A stretch of 36,815 nucleotides of DNA from Sphingomonas sp. (GCA_019508115.1 JAEKMC010000077.1:1-36815), one strand, 5' to 3'. Positions 15,538-24,109 are shown, numbered from the stretch's first letter. Program-made: numbers and translations. The notes: a model not told the origin generated them from the letters alone.

Positions 15538-16737
15538 TCAGGCCGCCTGCTTGACCTGCGCGACGATCTTCTTTGCCGCGTCGCCCAGATCGTCCGCCGC
15601 CACGATCGGCAGGCCCGAATTGGCGAGGATGTCCTTGCCCTGCTGGACGTTGGTGCCTTCGAGACGGACGACCAGGGGAACCGAGAGGTTTACCTCCTTC
15701 GCCGCCGCGACGATGCCGTCGGCGATGATGTCGCAGCGCATGATGCCGCCGAAGATGTTGACCAATATGCCCTTCACCGCCGGATCGCTGAGGATCAGCT
15801 TGAACGCCGCAGTCACTTTCTCCTTGGACGCGCCGCCGCCGACGTCGAGGAAGTTGGCGGGGAAGGCGCCGTTCAGCTTGATGATGTCCATCGTCGCCAT
15901 GGCGAGGCCGGCGCCGTTGACCATGCAGCCGATATTGCCGTCGAGCTTGATGTAGGCGAGGTCGTACTTCGACGCCTCGACCTCGGCCGGATCCTCTTCG
16001 GTCTCGTCGCGCAGCGCGAGCACGTCGGGGTGGCGATAGAGGCTGTTCGAATCGAACGACACCTTGGCGTCGAGCACGAGCAATTTCCCGTCGGTCGTTT
16101 CGACCAGCGGGTTCACTTCCAGCATCGCCATGTCGGTGCCTACGAAGGCATCATAAAGCTGGCCGGTCAGCTTGACCGCCTGCTTGTTGAGATCGCCCGT
16201 CAGCTTGAGCGCGAAGGCGACGGCGCGGCCATGATGCGGCTGGAAGCCTTCGGCCGGGTCGATCGTGATCGTGCGGATCTTCTCGGGCGTGTCGTGCGCG
16301 ACCGTCTCGATGTCCATGCCGCCTTCGGTCGACACGACCATCGCGATCCGACCCGTGCCGCGATCGACCAGCATCGAGAGATAATATTCCTTGGCGATGT
16401 CCGCGCCATCGGTGACGTAGAGGCGGTTGACCTGCTTGCCCGCATCGCCCGTCTGGATCGTCACCAGCGTGTTGCCGAGCATGTCGGTCGCATTCGCGCG
16501 AACCTCGTCGATCGTCTTGGACAGGCGAACCCCGCCCTTGGCGTCGGCCGGCAGTTCCTTGAACTTGCCCTTGCCGCGACCGCCCGCATGGATTTGCGCC
16601 TTCACGACATAGATCGGCCCGGGCAGCTTGCCGGCGGCGGCAACCGCCTCGTCGACGCTCATTGCGGCAAAACCCAGCGGAACGGCGACGCCGAACTTCG
16701 CGAGCAATTCCTTGGCCTGATATTCGTGGATGTTCAT
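15538..16737 (-). CDS. sucC: Succinyl-CoA ligase (ADP-forming), beta subunit
   Basis: 399 residues from ATG 16737, which gives the canonical N-terminus [17 protein letters not shown]; upstream codons are not homologous. The ATP-grasp domain shows [18 protein letters not shown] and EVNPLVET. The C-terminal CoA-ligase part has INMVNGAG-like [17 protein letters not shown] and [15 protein letters not shown], then [20 protein letters not shown]. It works with SucD in the TCA cycle, converting succinyl-CoA to succinate with ATP formation. Unusually for the common sucCD pair, no sucD is adjacent; etfBA follows instead, so SucD must be encoded elsewhere. Confidence 0.96.
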   Translation of the reverse strand: MNIHEYQAKELLAKFGVAVPLGFAAMSVDEAVAAAGKLPGPIYVVKAQIHAGGRGKGKFKELPADAKGGVRLSKTIDEVRANATDMLGNTLVTIQTGDAGKQVNRLYVTDGADIAKEYYLSMLVDRGTGRIAMVVSTEGGMDIETVAHDTPEKIRTITIDPAEGFQPHHGRAVAFALKLTGDLNKQAVKLTGQLYDAFVGTDMAMLEVNPLVETTDGKLLVLDAKVSFDSNSLYRHPDVLALRDETEEDPAEVEASKYDLAYIKLDGNIGCMVNGAGLAMATMDIIKLNGAFPANFLDVGGGASKEKVTAAFKLILSDPAVKGILVNIFGGIMRCDIIADGIVAAAKEVNLSVPLVVRLEGTNVQQGKDILANSGLPIVAADDLGDAAKKIVAQVKQAA

Positions 16738-16860
16738 GAGGAGGCGATTCCTTGCGGATTCGAAGAGGAGAGGAACGGGGCGTCCTCTACACTCCGAGGC
16801 CCTCAAGGCAAGCGCCGGCGCGTTTCAAAAAACGGACCCGCTATTCGAAAGCGTGAAAGA

Positions 16861-17175
16861 TCATCCCGCGATATAGCATCCCAGCGCGGCGCGCGTCGTT
16901 ACGCGTACGATTTCCGGATCGCCGATCGCCTCCACGGCGCGCAGGATATGTTTCGGCCCGGCCGATTCACCAGGCTCGCGCAGCGCGGCCAGCCGCTTGA
17001 GTTCCTTGAGCTGCTCGATCGAAAGCCTGGAGGCCATGCGCTCGGCCATGCAGTTCGCGACCCGCGGCGGGACGCCCGCCTGGCGAAGCGCGGCATTGAC
17101 GCGCTGCTCGGGCGTGACCGCGCAGCCGGCGAGCGTGAGGGACAGGACGGAAAGCAGGAGGAGCGCGCGTTTCAT
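16861..17175 (-). CDS. Small predicted lipoprotein
   Basis: 104 residues from ATG 17175 (AGGCGAG close upstream). It begins MKRALLLLSVLSLTLAGC, a lipoprotein signal with lipobox LAGC (Cys18). The mature part is helical and basic with two further cysteines (NCMAERM and the C-terminal LGCYIAG) and matches no family I can name. It is presumably a membrane-anchored envelope protein. It lies between LOG (85 bases upstream) and sucC in the same direction. Confidence 0.75.
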   Translation of the reverse strand: MKRALLLLSVLSLTLAGCAVTPEQRVNAALRQAGVPPRVANCMAERMASRLSIEQLKELKRLAALREPGESAGPKHILRAVEAIGDPEIVRVTTRAALGCYIAG

Positions 17176-17260
17176 GCGCTCGCCTAAACACGCCATTCCC
17201 TGACAAATGGCTGAATGGACGCGGCGGGGTCTATCCCGCACGTGCGAGCGCGGTCGAGCG

Positions 17261-17842
17261 TCAAAGCTCCTCGGCGCGCATGCTCGTGATCGGCTTGACC
17301 GGCGCGTGCGCGGCCATGCGCGTCAGCAGGTCGTCGAGCGTGTCGCTCGCGATCAGCAAATCCCGATGCTGCGGCCGCAGGAAACCGACCTCCTGCATCT
17401 GCCGCCAGAAAGCGAGGATGCCGTCATAATAGCCGCCCTCGTTGAGCAGGCCGACCGGCAGGCTGTGATAGCCGAGCTGCGCCCAGCTCAATGCCTCCCA
17501 CAATTCGTCCATCGTGCCGGTGCCGCCGGGCAAGGTCACGAAGCCATCGGACAGATCGGTGAACGCCTTCTTGCGCTCGTGCATCGTCTTGACGACGTGG
17601 AGCTCGGTCAGCCCGCGATGCGCGACCTCCAGGTTGACCAGAGCTTCCGGAATCACCCCGATCACCGCGCCGCCTGCCTCCAGCGCCCCGTCCGCGACTG
17701 CGCCCATCAAGCCCAATCGGCCGCCGCCATAGACCACGCCGATCCCGCGCTCGGCCAGCACGCGGCCGACGGAGCGGGCATTTTCGATGTAACGCGGATC
17801 GGCGGGCGAGGCCGAGCCGCAATAGACGGCGAGACGATTCAC
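17261..17842 (-). CDS. LOG-family protein (predicted nucleoside 5'-monophosphate phosphoribohydrolase)
   Basis: 193 residues, the usual size of the TIGR00730 family. It begins MNRLAVYCGSASPADPRY and contains the nucleotide-binding GGGRLGLMGAVADGAL and the catalytic signature LPGGTGTMDELWE. Family enzymes release the base from cytokinin ribotides or AMP; in bacteria the natural substrate is often unclear. The start is GTG 17842, four to five bases after GGAGG. That GTG overlaps the stop of a small upstream frame (GTGA). The C-terminus PVKPITSMRAEEL is non-conserved. Confidence 0.9.
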   Translation of the reverse strand: MNRLAVYCGSASPADPRYIENARSVGRVLAERGIGVVYGGGRLGLMGAVADGALEAGGAVIGVIPEALVNLEVAHRGLTELHVVKTMHERKKAFTDLSDGFVTLPGGTGTMDELWEALSWAQLGYHSLPVGLLNEGGYYDGILAFWRQMQEVGFLRPQHRDLLIASDTLDDLLTRMAAHAPVKPITSMRAEEL

Positions 17843-18117
17843 ATGTCCTCCAGCATCGAGACAGCGGCCGCCTTAGCCCAACCCATCATGCCGGGAATAG
17901 CCGCTCCCGTGAGCGGCCGTGCCTGCCATTGTCCCGCTGCGATCGGATCGGGCTGCAACCAGCCCTCTATTTCCGCCCACGAGACGGGCGCCGCAGCAGG
18001 GAAAATGTTTCGAGTGCATGTTTTGCAATCATTGGCAACGCCTTTGCATCTTGCAGTGCAAGATATTTCTTGCGGCACTGCACAATTCAAGGCAGTTTCA
18101 CCCTGCCTTTCAGGCAT
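17839..18117 (-). CDS. Hypothetical 92-residue protein, doubtful
   Basis: The frame ends in a GTGA overlap with the LOG gene, which suggests coupling, and the C-terminal half (VSWAEIEGWLQPDPIAAGQW onward) has codon use like real genes nearby. Its N-terminal half is cysteine-rich (five Cys between residues 12 and 34) and is the exact antisense of a well-structured candidate small RNA, so those residues may be an artefact of that RNA. AGGAG lies three bases before the ATG. I do not recognise a family. It may start elsewhere or not be a gene. Confidence 0.35.
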   Translation of the reverse strand: MPERQGETALNCAVPQEISCTARCKGVANDCKTCTRNIFPAAAPVSWAEIEGWLQPDPIAAGQWQARPLTGAAIPGMMGWAKAAAVSMLEDM

Positions 18118-18159
18118 CCTCTCCTAAAACTTCAGGGCCGGTTCGCCGGCCCTTTTTTT
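18050..18159 (+). ncRNA. Candidate small RNA with intrinsic terminator
   Basis: Three stem-loops in a row on the plus strand. Hairpin 1: TGCAGTGC (18052-18059) pairs with GCACTGCA (18075-18082), with an inner AAGA/TCTT stem, TATT loop and GCG bulge. Hairpin 2: AAGGCAG (18089-18095) pairs with CTGCCTT (18103-18109). A linker with CCTCTCCT (18118-18125), resembling an anti-Shine-Dalgarno seed, follows. Hairpin 3 is a UUCG terminator with seven T. No plus-strand gene upstream needs this terminator, because all upstream neighbours are on the minus strand. The 5' end is approximate and no clear promoter was identified. Confidence 0.5.
18134..18159 (+). terminator. Strong intrinsic terminator (UUCG tetraloop)
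   Basis: AGGGCCGG-TTCG-CCGGCCCT followed by a run of seven T (18153-18159). The U tract is only on the plus strand. It ends the candidate small RNA and insulates the EamA gene that begins 72 bases later. Confidence 0.85.
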
Positions 18160-18231
18160 ATGCCCTCGCGGCTGGCGCGGAGGTCGCCCTGAACCGGCGG
18201 GGCTCGACGCCACGACCTATTGGTCTAGACG

Positions 18232-19158
18232 ATGCCTATGCAACACGTCGCTATCCGTCGGTCGGCCGGCCTCGCGATCCCCGCCCTCGTCGTCGCCAAT
18301 ATCGCGCTCGCGATCGGGCCGTGGCTGGTGCGGATCGCGAAAAGCGAAGGCCATGTCGGGCCCGTCGGCGCGGGTTTCTGGCGTCTCGCGCTTGCCCTGC
18401 CGCTGCTGATCTTGTTCGCGCGCGGCGAACGGAACGCGCCGCGCCCGGCCGATAAGACCGCCTTGATTGTTGCCGCGATCGCCTCGGGGCTGTTCTTCGC
18501 GATCGATCTCGGGGCGTGGCATACCGGCATCCTCCACACCCGCCTCGCCAACGCCACCCTGCTCGGCAATTGCACCGCGATCCTGTTTCCGGCTTACGGT
18601 TTCATCGTCGCCCGATCGCTGCCCAGCCGCAAACAGGGGGTGGCGCTGGCGCTCGCAACCTTGGGGGCGGTGCTGTTGCTCGGCCGATCCTACGAATTGT
18701 CCGCGCGCAATCTTGTCGGCGATCTGCTGTGCCTGTTCGCGGGCGTGGCCTATACCGCCTATCTGGTGACCGTCGATCGCGCGCGAGGCGGACTCGCGCC
18801 ATGGACGACACTCGCCTGGTCGGTGGGGGCGGGTATCCCCGTGCTGCTGGCGGTCGCCTTCGCGCTCGGCGATCCGGTCTGGCCGCTTATCTGGTGGCCG
18901 CTGATCGCGATGACGCTCGGCAGCCAGATCATCGGGCAGGGGCTGATCCTCTATGCGGTCAGCCGCGTTTCGGCGCTCGTGGTCGGGCTGATGCTGCTGC
19001 TCCAGCCCGTGGTGGCGGCGACGATCGGCTGGATCGTCTATGGCGAGCGGCTGACCCTGTTCGATTTCGTCGGCGCCATCGCGATCGCCGCGGCTTTATT
19101 GCTCGTGCGCGATTCCGGACGGTCTTTGCCTTCGGATGAGATGAGCCTAGTGTCCTAA
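18232..19158 (+). CDS. EamA/DMT-superfamily permease
   Basis: 308 residues with about ten membrane helices in two EamA repeats. Repeat 1 runs from ALVVANIALAIGPWLVRIA to LALATLGAVLLLG, repeat 2 from NLVGDLLCLFAGVAYTAYLVTVDRA to FDFVGAIAIAAALLLVRD. Typical features are FWRLALALPLL after the first helix and PVVAATIGWIVYGERL near the end. These inner-membrane proteins export metabolites or amino acids; the substrate cannot be read from sequence. ATG 18232 or 18238 could be the start; neither has a strong ribosome site. COQ9 follows three bases after the stop, suggesting an operon. Confidence 0.87.
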   Translation: MPMQHVAIRRSAGLAIPALVVANIALAIGPWLVRIAKSEGHVGPVGAGFWRLALALPLLILFARGERNAPRPADKTALIVAAIASGLFFAIDLGAWHTGILHTRLANATLLGNCTAILFPAYGFIVARSLPSRKQGVALALATLGAVLLLGRSYELSARNLVGDLLCLFAGVAYTAYLVTVDRARGGLAPWTTLAWSVGAGIPVLLAVAFALGDPVWPLIWWPLIAMTLGSQIIGQGLILYAVSRVSALVVGLMLLLQPVVAATIGWIVYGERLTLFDFVGAIAIAAALLLVRDSGRSLPSDEMSLVS

Positions 19159-19161
19159 GCC

Positions 19162-19821
19162 GTGACCGACACCAACGACATGACCCTCGACGAATTGCGT
19201 ATCGCACTGGTTGAGCGCTTGCCCGAAGAAGCCGCGTTCGAGGGGTGGAGCGAGAAGGCGCTCGATGCCGCCGCCGCCACGATCGGCGTGCCGGCCGATC
19301 GCGCTCGGCTCGCTTTCGCTGGAGGCGCGGGGCAGATGGTCGACGCCTGGTTCGCGAGCATCGATCGCCGCATGGCGGAAGCGTTGCCGGCTGAGAAATT
19401 GGCCGGGATGCGCGTGCGTGATCGCATCACCCAGCTCGTGCTCGCGCGCCTCGCCTTGCTCGCGCCGCATCGCGAGGCGCTGCGTCGCGCGCTCGCGGTG
19501 CTGGCCATGCCGCACCATGTCGCGATGGGAACCGCGGTCGGCTGGCGCGCCGCAGAAACGATGTGGCGCCTGGCGGGCGACAATTCGACCGGCTTTGCCC
19601 ATTATACGAAGCGTATGACACTGCTCGGCGTCTACGGCGCGACCCTGCTCGTCTTCATCGACGACGACGGCGAAGATTATGCCGAAACGCGCGCCTTCCT
19701 CGATCGCCGCATCGACGACGTGATGAAATTCGAGAAGTTCAAGGCGCGGATGAAGCCCGATCCTGACCGCCATTTCAGCATTGCGCGCTTTCTGGGCCGG
19801 CTACGGTACCCCACTCACTGA
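19162..19821 (+). CDS. COQ9-family protein (ubiquinone biosynthesis accessory)
   Basis: 219 residues. The N-terminal TetR-like helices contain LVERLPEEAAFEGWSEKALDAAAATIGV, and the C-terminal COQ9 domain contains AMPHHVAMGTAVGWRAAETMWRLAGDNSTGFAHYTKRMTLLGVYGATLLVFIDD, the lipid-binding segment typical of the family. COQ9 presents isoprenoid intermediates to the COQ7 hydroxylase in ubiquinone synthesis; alphaproteobacteria carry homologues. GTG 19162 is the likely start, three bases after the permease stop; an in-frame ATG at 19180 is an alternative. Translation is probably coupled to the permease. Confidence 0.88.
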   Translation: MTDTNDMTLDELRIALVERLPEEAAFEGWSEKALDAAAATIGVPADRARLAFAGGAGQMVDAWFASIDRRMAEALPAEKLAGMRVRDRITQLVLARLALLAPHREALRRALAVLAMPHHVAMGTAVGWRAAETMWRLAGDNSTGFAHYTKRMTLLGVYGATLLVFIDDDGEDYAETRAFLDRRIDDVMKFEKFKARMKPDPDRHFSIARFLGRLRYPTH

Positions 19822-19832
19822 GAAAAACCGTC

Positions 19833-19901
19833 GCCCCAGCGAAAGCTGGGGCCTCAGGAGGCAATCGCTTTACCTCCTGAGATGCCAGCTTTCGCTGGCA
19901 T
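19833..19901. repeat. Triple-hairpin palindromic repeat between convergent genes
   Basis: Three consecutive inverted repeats with almost no spacing: GCCCCAGC-GAAA-GCTGGGGC (19833-19852), CTCAGGAGG/CCTCCTGAG (19853-19861, 19873-19881) and ATGCCAGC-TTTC-GCTGGCAT (19882-19901). It fills the gap between the COQ9 gene and the convergent oxidoreductase gene. The GAAA/TTTC loops recall the long inverted repeat inside glyS at 32142-32205. It probably serves as a REP/BIME-type element and may attenuate transcription in both directions. Confidence 0.75.
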
Positions 19902-19920
19902 GACGACCAGGGTCTGGACT

Positions 19921-21015
19921 CTAACCGAACCGCATCGGCGAATAGCGTGCCGGATCGATCCCCGCGACAGGCTCGGGCAGGGCCTCGCCCAGCAGGATCG
20001 CCGCCGCAAGCATCGCCGCCGCGGGCGCGGTCTGGATGCCGAAGCCGCCTTGCCCCGCAAACCAGAAAAAGCCCGGCGCTCGTCCGTCGAATCCGTAGAC
20101 CGGCAGCCGGTCGGGCGCGAAGCTGCGCAGGCCCGCCCAGGCGCGTTCGCGCCGGATCACGCGCCAGTCGACCACGTGCTCGAACCGGTCGATCGCGATC
20201 GCGACGTCCAGTTCCTCCGGCGCCACGTCATGGGGCTCGACCGGCGTTTCGTCGTGCGGTGACAGCCATAGGCGACCCCCCGCCTCCGGCTTGAAATAGA
20301 AGCGGCCGAGCGCGTCCATCACGAGCGGCATGGCAGAGGCCATCGCCGGATCGGTGGTGAGCTGCGCGATCGTGCGGCGATAGGGCTGGATATCGACTGC
20401 CGAAGCGCCCGCCAAAGCGGCGATCCGATTGGCCCAGGCCCCCGCGGCATTGACCAGGAGCCGGGCCGACACCTGCCCCGCGCGCGTCCCGATCCGCCAG
20501 CCGCCCTCCGTGCGCGCAACGTCGGTGACTTCGGCATCGGTCAGCAGGATCGCACCCGCGCGCCGCGCCCGCGCAAGGAAGTCACCGTGCAGCCCGCTTA
20601 CGTCGATATCGCGGCAGGTGGGCTCGGTCAGACCGGCGGTGAATTCGGGACGCAGGCCCGGAATCGCGCCTTCGAGCGCGGAGCGGTCGAGCCATGCATG
20701 CGCGACGCCGCAGTCCGCCATCTCGGCCGCCAACGCATCCAACGCCGGCTGCCCCTGCGCATCGGCGATATGGATGCAGCCGCGTGGATGGAGGAAGCCG
20801 TGCACGTCCAACCAGGGCTGCGATGCGGTGGTGAGCGGCTGGACCCAAGGTCCGCCATAGCTTTCCGACCAGAAGGCCGCCGAGCGGCCGGTCGCATGAT
20901 AGCCGGGGTGCGATTCGGCCTCGATCAGCACCACGCGCGCCCGGTCGCCGATCATGGCGGCAAGGCTTGCTCCGGCAATGCCGGCTCCGACGATGGCGAT
21001 ATCGGCCTGGGTCAC
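19921..21015 (-). CDS. FAD-dependent oxidoreductase of the DAO family, D-arginine-dehydrogenase (DauA)-like
   Basis: 364 residues from GTG 21015, chosen because the FAD motif then starts near residue 6 (ADIAIVGAGIAGASLAAMIG) as in DauA proteins; an ATG at 21063 adds 16 unlike residues. DauA-like landmarks are ESHPGYHATGRSAAFWSESYG, LVNAAGAWANRIAALAG, RFYFKPEAGGRLWLSPHDETP, AWAGLRSFAPDRLPVYGFD and FFWFAGQGGFGIQTAPAAA. The Pseudomonas enzyme oxidises D-arginine and other D-amino acids to 2-oxo acids. Substrate identity here is inferred from family resemblance and might be another D- or secondary amine. It is single, convergent with COQ9 and divergent from the pilus operon. Confidence 0.84.
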   Translation of the reverse strand: MTQADIAIVGAGIAGASLAAMIGDRARVVLIEAESHPGYHATGRSAAFWSESYGGPWVQPLTTASQPWLDVHGFLHPRGCIHIADAQGQPALDALAAEMADCGVAHAWLDRSALEGAIPGLRPEFTAGLTEPTCRDIDVSGLHGDFLARARRAGAILLTDAEVTDVARTEGGWRIGTRAGQVSARLLVNAAGAWANRIAALAGASAVDIQPYRRTIAQLTTDPAMASAMPLVMDALGRFYFKPEAGGRLWLSPHDETPVEPHDVAPEELDVAIAIDRFEHVVDWRVIRRERAWAGLRSFAPDRLPVYGFDGRAPGFFWFAGQGGFGIQTAPAAAMLAAAILLGEALPEPVAGIDPARYSPMRFG

Positions 21016-21132
21016 GTCATTGTCTCGTTCAGCAAGCTGAACCGGAGCGGGCCGGTGCCGCATCAGCGCAGCTGATCAAAGCTCTACGTCTTGGTTACGG
21101 TTTGGCAAGGCTCAGCCTCTAAAGCCTCGGCC

Positions 21133-21600
21133 ATGTCTGTCTACGCAATCCTGATGCTGGCGTCGCTCGCGGCTTTGCTCGTGACCGCGGCCGTGACCGA
21201 TATCAAATCGCGAATCATCTCCAATCGCCTCAATGCGGTGATCGCGCTGCTTGCGGTTCCGTGGTGGTTCGCGATCCATCTGACCGGTTACGAGATCCTG
21301 TTCCAGGTCGGGGTCGCGCTGGGCGTGTTCACCCTGTTCGCGATCTGCTTCGCGCTGGGCATGATGGGCGGAGGCGACGTCAAGCTGCTCGCCGCGCTCG
21401 GCCTGTGGCTTCCGCTCACCCGGCTGCTCGTCATGATCGAGGTCATGGCGCTTGCCGGCGGGCTGCTAACGGTCGGGATCCTGATCGCGCACAAGCTGCG
21501 TAAGGCACCGGGAAAGCCCGAGATTCCCTATGGAGTCGCGATTGTCGGCGCCGCCCTGCTGATAGTCGCGAACGATATCTTAACCAACACTGTCGCATAG
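21133..21600 (+). CDS. cpaA: Prepilin peptidase CpaA/TadV (A24 family)
   Basis: 155 residues from ATG 21133, six predicted membrane segments. It carries the aspartyl-protease motifs of the TadV subfamily: TDIKSRIISNRLN (first Asp, residue ~23) and MGGGDVKLLAALG (GxGD, second Asp ~81). It cleaves the leader of Flp-type prepilins at the inner membrane. It is the first gene of the pilus operon; cpaB follows after 45 bases. The usual Flp pilin gene upstream is absent here, where a divergent oxidoreductase gene lies instead. Confidence 0.9.
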   Translation: MSVYAILMLASLAALLVTAAVTDIKSRIISNRLNAVIALLAVPWWFAIHLTGYEILFQVGVALGVFTLFAICFALGMMGGGDVKLLAALGLWLPLTRLLVMIEVMALAGGLLTVGILIAHKLRKAPGKPEIPYGVAIVGAALLIVANDILTNTVA

Positions 21601-21645
21601 GCAGGTATGGCCGGATCGGCCGATGACCAGGGGTAATTGATCGCC

Positions 21646-22662
21646 ATGGACGTTCGGAAACTCATGCTGATGGCAGGCGCGCTCGTGTTCGCCGCGATCT
21701 GCGCGATGACTGCCCGCAGCATGTTCAGCGGGTCCGCCGGCCAGCCTGCGCAGGCGGCAGTCGCGCCCGAACCGACCGGTCCGCAAGTGCTGGTCGCGAC
21801 CAAGACGCTGGCGCCGGGCACGATCATCGGCGCGGACGCCGTCCGCTATCAGACCTGGCCCAAGGACCTCGTCGACGGCGCTTATTATATCAAGGGCCAG
21901 CAGGGCGCCGCGGTGCAGGGCACGGTCGTGCGCTACACGATTACCGCCGGCCAGCCCGTCACCCAGGGTGCGCTGATCAAGCCCGGCGATCGCGGCTTCC
22001 TCGCCGCGGCGCTGACGCCCGGCATGCGCGCCGTCTCGATCTCCGTGACCGCGCAGGCGAGCGTCGCTGGCTTCGTCTTCCCGGGTGATCGCGTCGACCT
22101 GCTGCTGACCCAGACCGTCAGCGGCGGCGACCAGCCGCTCAAGGCGACCGAAACGATCATTCGCAACCTGCGCGTGCTCGCCACCGACCAGAAGACCGAC
22201 AAGCCGGCGGACGCGGAAGGCAAGACCCAGGTCACCACTTTCTCCAACGTCACGCTCGAAGCAACGCCCAAGATCGCCGAGAAGATCGCGGTCGCGCAGT
22301 CGGTCGGCACGCTCTCGCTATCGCTGCGCTCGATCGCCGACGACCGCATGGAGCTCGAGCGAGAGATTGCCGCTGGCGAGGTCAATGCGCCCGCCGATGC
22401 CAAGGCCGAAAAGGCGATGCTGATGCAGATCGCGTCGCAGCCGATCGATACCAATCCGACCGTCACCACTGGCGGCGACGTGTCGCGCTACCAGCCCAGC
22501 CATGTCACGCCCAAGACGGAAGCCGTCGCGACGAGCGCGCCCGCATCCGGTCCATCGGCGTCCGCCGCGCCGCGCGGTCCGGCCGTCGTCGTCGCGCGCG
22601 GCTCCAACGTCACCGTGACCCCGCTGTCGGCCGCCGCCGCTGCGGCACCCACCGGGAATTGA
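21646..22662 (+). CDS. cpaB: Flp pilus assembly protein CpaB/RcpC
   Basis: 338 residues from ATG 21646; a TTG nine bases upstream is an alternative start. An N-terminal membrane anchor (KLMLMAGALVFAAICAMTA) is followed by an SAF domain (PQVLVATKTLAPGTIIGADAVRYQTWP) and the RcpC domain (ALTPGMRAVSISVTAQASVAGFVFPGDRVDLLLTQ). The C-terminal ~60 residues are rich in Ala, Pro and Ser and probably disordered. CpaB is a periplasmic partner of the CpaC secretin. The cpaC ATG lies six bases after the stop. Confidence 0.93.
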   Translation: MDVRKLMLMAGALVFAAICAMTARSMFSGSAGQPAQAAVAPEPTGPQVLVATKTLAPGTIIGADAVRYQTWPKDLVDGAYYIKGQQGAAVQGTVVRYTITAGQPVTQGALIKPGDRGFLAAALTPGMRAVSISVTAQASVAGFVFPGDRVDLLLTQTVSGGDQPLKATETIIRNLRVLATDQKTDKPADAEGKTQVTTFSNVTLEATPKIAEKIAVAQSVGTLSLSLRSIADDRMELEREIAAGEVNAPADAKAEKAMLMQIASQPIDTNPTVTTGGDVSRYQPSHVTPKTEAVATSAPASGPSASAAPRGPAVVVARGSNVTVTPLSAAAAAAPTGN

Positions 22663-22667
22663 GCATA

Positions 22668-24080
22668 ATGCCTATCCAAGCTTTCATGCGCCATAGCTGC
22701 GCGCCCGTGATCGTCGCGGCCGTCGCGACCGCGACCTTGCTCAACCCCGGCACCGCGCGCGCCGCCGCCCCTAATGCAACGGCGGAAGCGCCCGCGCGCG
22801 TCATCACCATGTCGGTGGGCTCGGGCCAGCTGATCCGCCTCGCCCGACCGATGACAGGGATGTTCGTCGCCGACGACAAGATCGCTGACGTCCAGGTCAA
22901 GGGCGCGACCAGCCTTTATCTGTTCGGCAAGGCGCCCGGCCAGACCAGCGTCTACGCAACGGACAAATCGGGCGCGGTCATCTGGTCGAGCGACGTACGC
23001 GTTGGCAACAATCTCTCCGGCGTCGGCGCGATGCTGAAAATGGCGATGCCCGAGGCGGATATCGCCGCGACTCCCGTGGGCAACATGATCCTCCTCACCG
23101 GCACCGTCATCGCGCCGCGCGATGTCGAAGAGGCGCAGCATCTGACGGAGGCGTTTACCGGCTCCGGCGTTCAGGTGGTCAACCGCATCCACGCGGCGAC
23201 GCCGCAGCAGGTCAGCCTTCAGGTCAAGATCGTCGAGGTCAGCCGCAGCGTCGCGACCGATATCGGCGTCAACCTCGCCAGTTTCGATAAGGGCAAGTTT
23301 CCGTTGTTGTCGATCGGCCAGGGGGATCCGGGGACGATCAAGTACGAGCCCGGCACCGGCGGGACTCCCGGCACCGAAACGTTCACGTTCAAGAATCTCG
23401 CCGGCACGACGCTTGGCATCGCCGGCCACGCTTTCGGCATGGATATATTGTCGACGCTGCAATTGGCCGAGACCCAGGGCCTCGTCACGACCTTGGCCGA
23501 GCCGACACTCACCGCGCTTTCGGGCGAGACCGCCAGCTTTCTGGCCGGCGGTGAAATCCCGGTGCCCCAAAGCGAGGGACTCGGTGCCGTTTCGGTCACG
23601 TTCAAGCAATATGGCGTGAGCCTGTCCTTCACGCCGTTCGTGCTCGCGAACGGCACGATCTCGATGCGCGTGCGCCCCGAAGTGTCGCAATTGTCGGACG
23701 CGGGTTCGGTCAAGCTCAACGGGTTCACCATCCCAGGGCTGACGACGCGCCGCGCGGAAACCACCGTGGTCCTCGGCTCCGGCCAGAGCTTCGTGATCGG
23801 CGGCCTGCTACAGAATAATCACAACAACAATACCACCAAAGCGCCCTTCCTTGGCGATCTGCCGATCCTGGGCACGTTGTTCCGCTCCAACAGCTTCCGC
23901 AAGGACGAGAGCGAACTCGTGATCGTCGTCACGCCTTATCTGGTGAAGCCGGTCGACGCGAACAAGATTGTCCTGCCGACCGACGGCTATCGTTCGCCGA
24001 CCACCGGCGAACGCGTCCTGCTCGGCAAGATGTATGACGGGCCGCCCGCCGGCGCTCCGCCAGCAAAGGCGCAGCATTGA
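22668..24080 (+). CDS. cpaC: Flp pilus secretin CpaC/RcpA
   Basis: 470 residues with a signal peptide (VIVAAVATATLLNPGTARAAA). Residues ~42-115 form the pilus N-terminal domain (ITMSVGSGQLIRLARPMTGMFVADDKIADV); a BON-like part follows; the secretin domain (~225-450) has TLAEPTLTALSGETASFLAGGEIPVP, RVRPEVSQLSDAGSV, TVVLGSGQSFVIGGLL and APFLGDLPILGTLFRS with ELVIVVTPYLVKP. It forms the outer-membrane pore for Flp/Tad pili. GGGA precedes the ATG by about ten bases. The stop overlaps the next frame. Confidence 0.95.
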   Translation: MPIQAFMRHSCAPVIVAAVATATLLNPGTARAAAPNATAEAPARVITMSVGSGQLIRLARPMTGMFVADDKIADVQVKGATSLYLFGKAPGQTSVYATDKSGAVIWSSDVRVGNNLSGVGAMLKMAMPEADIAATPVGNMILLTGTVIAPRDVEEAQHLTEAFTGSGVQVVNRIHAATPQQVSLQVKIVEVSRSVATDIGVNLASFDKGKFPLLSIGQGDPGTIKYEPGTGGTPGTETFTFKNLAGTTLGIAGHAFGMDILSTLQLAETQGLVTTLAEPTLTALSGETASFLAGGEIPVPQSEGLGAVSVTFKQYGVSLSFTPFVLANGTISMRVRPEVSQLSDAGSVKLNGFTIPGLTTRRAETTVVLGSGQSFVIGGLLQNNHNNNTTKAPFLGDLPILGTLFRSNSFRKDESELVIVVTPYLVKPVDANKIVLPTDGYRSPTTGERVLLGKMYDGPPAGAPPAKAQH

Positions 24081-24109
24081 TGTCCGCCACTTTCACCAGG
24101 GAGAGCGTC

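Noticed and set aside
16826-16860. Intrinsic terminator after the small lipoprotein gene
   Set aside because: There is a run of T on the minus strand, but the preceding CGCT/AGCG stem is only four bases, too weak to call.
15121-17187. A 688-codon open frame on the plus strand
   Set aside because: It lies antisense to etfB, sucC and the lipoprotein gene, all recognised families; its translation is rich in Arg, His and Asp as expected of a GC-rich shadow frame.
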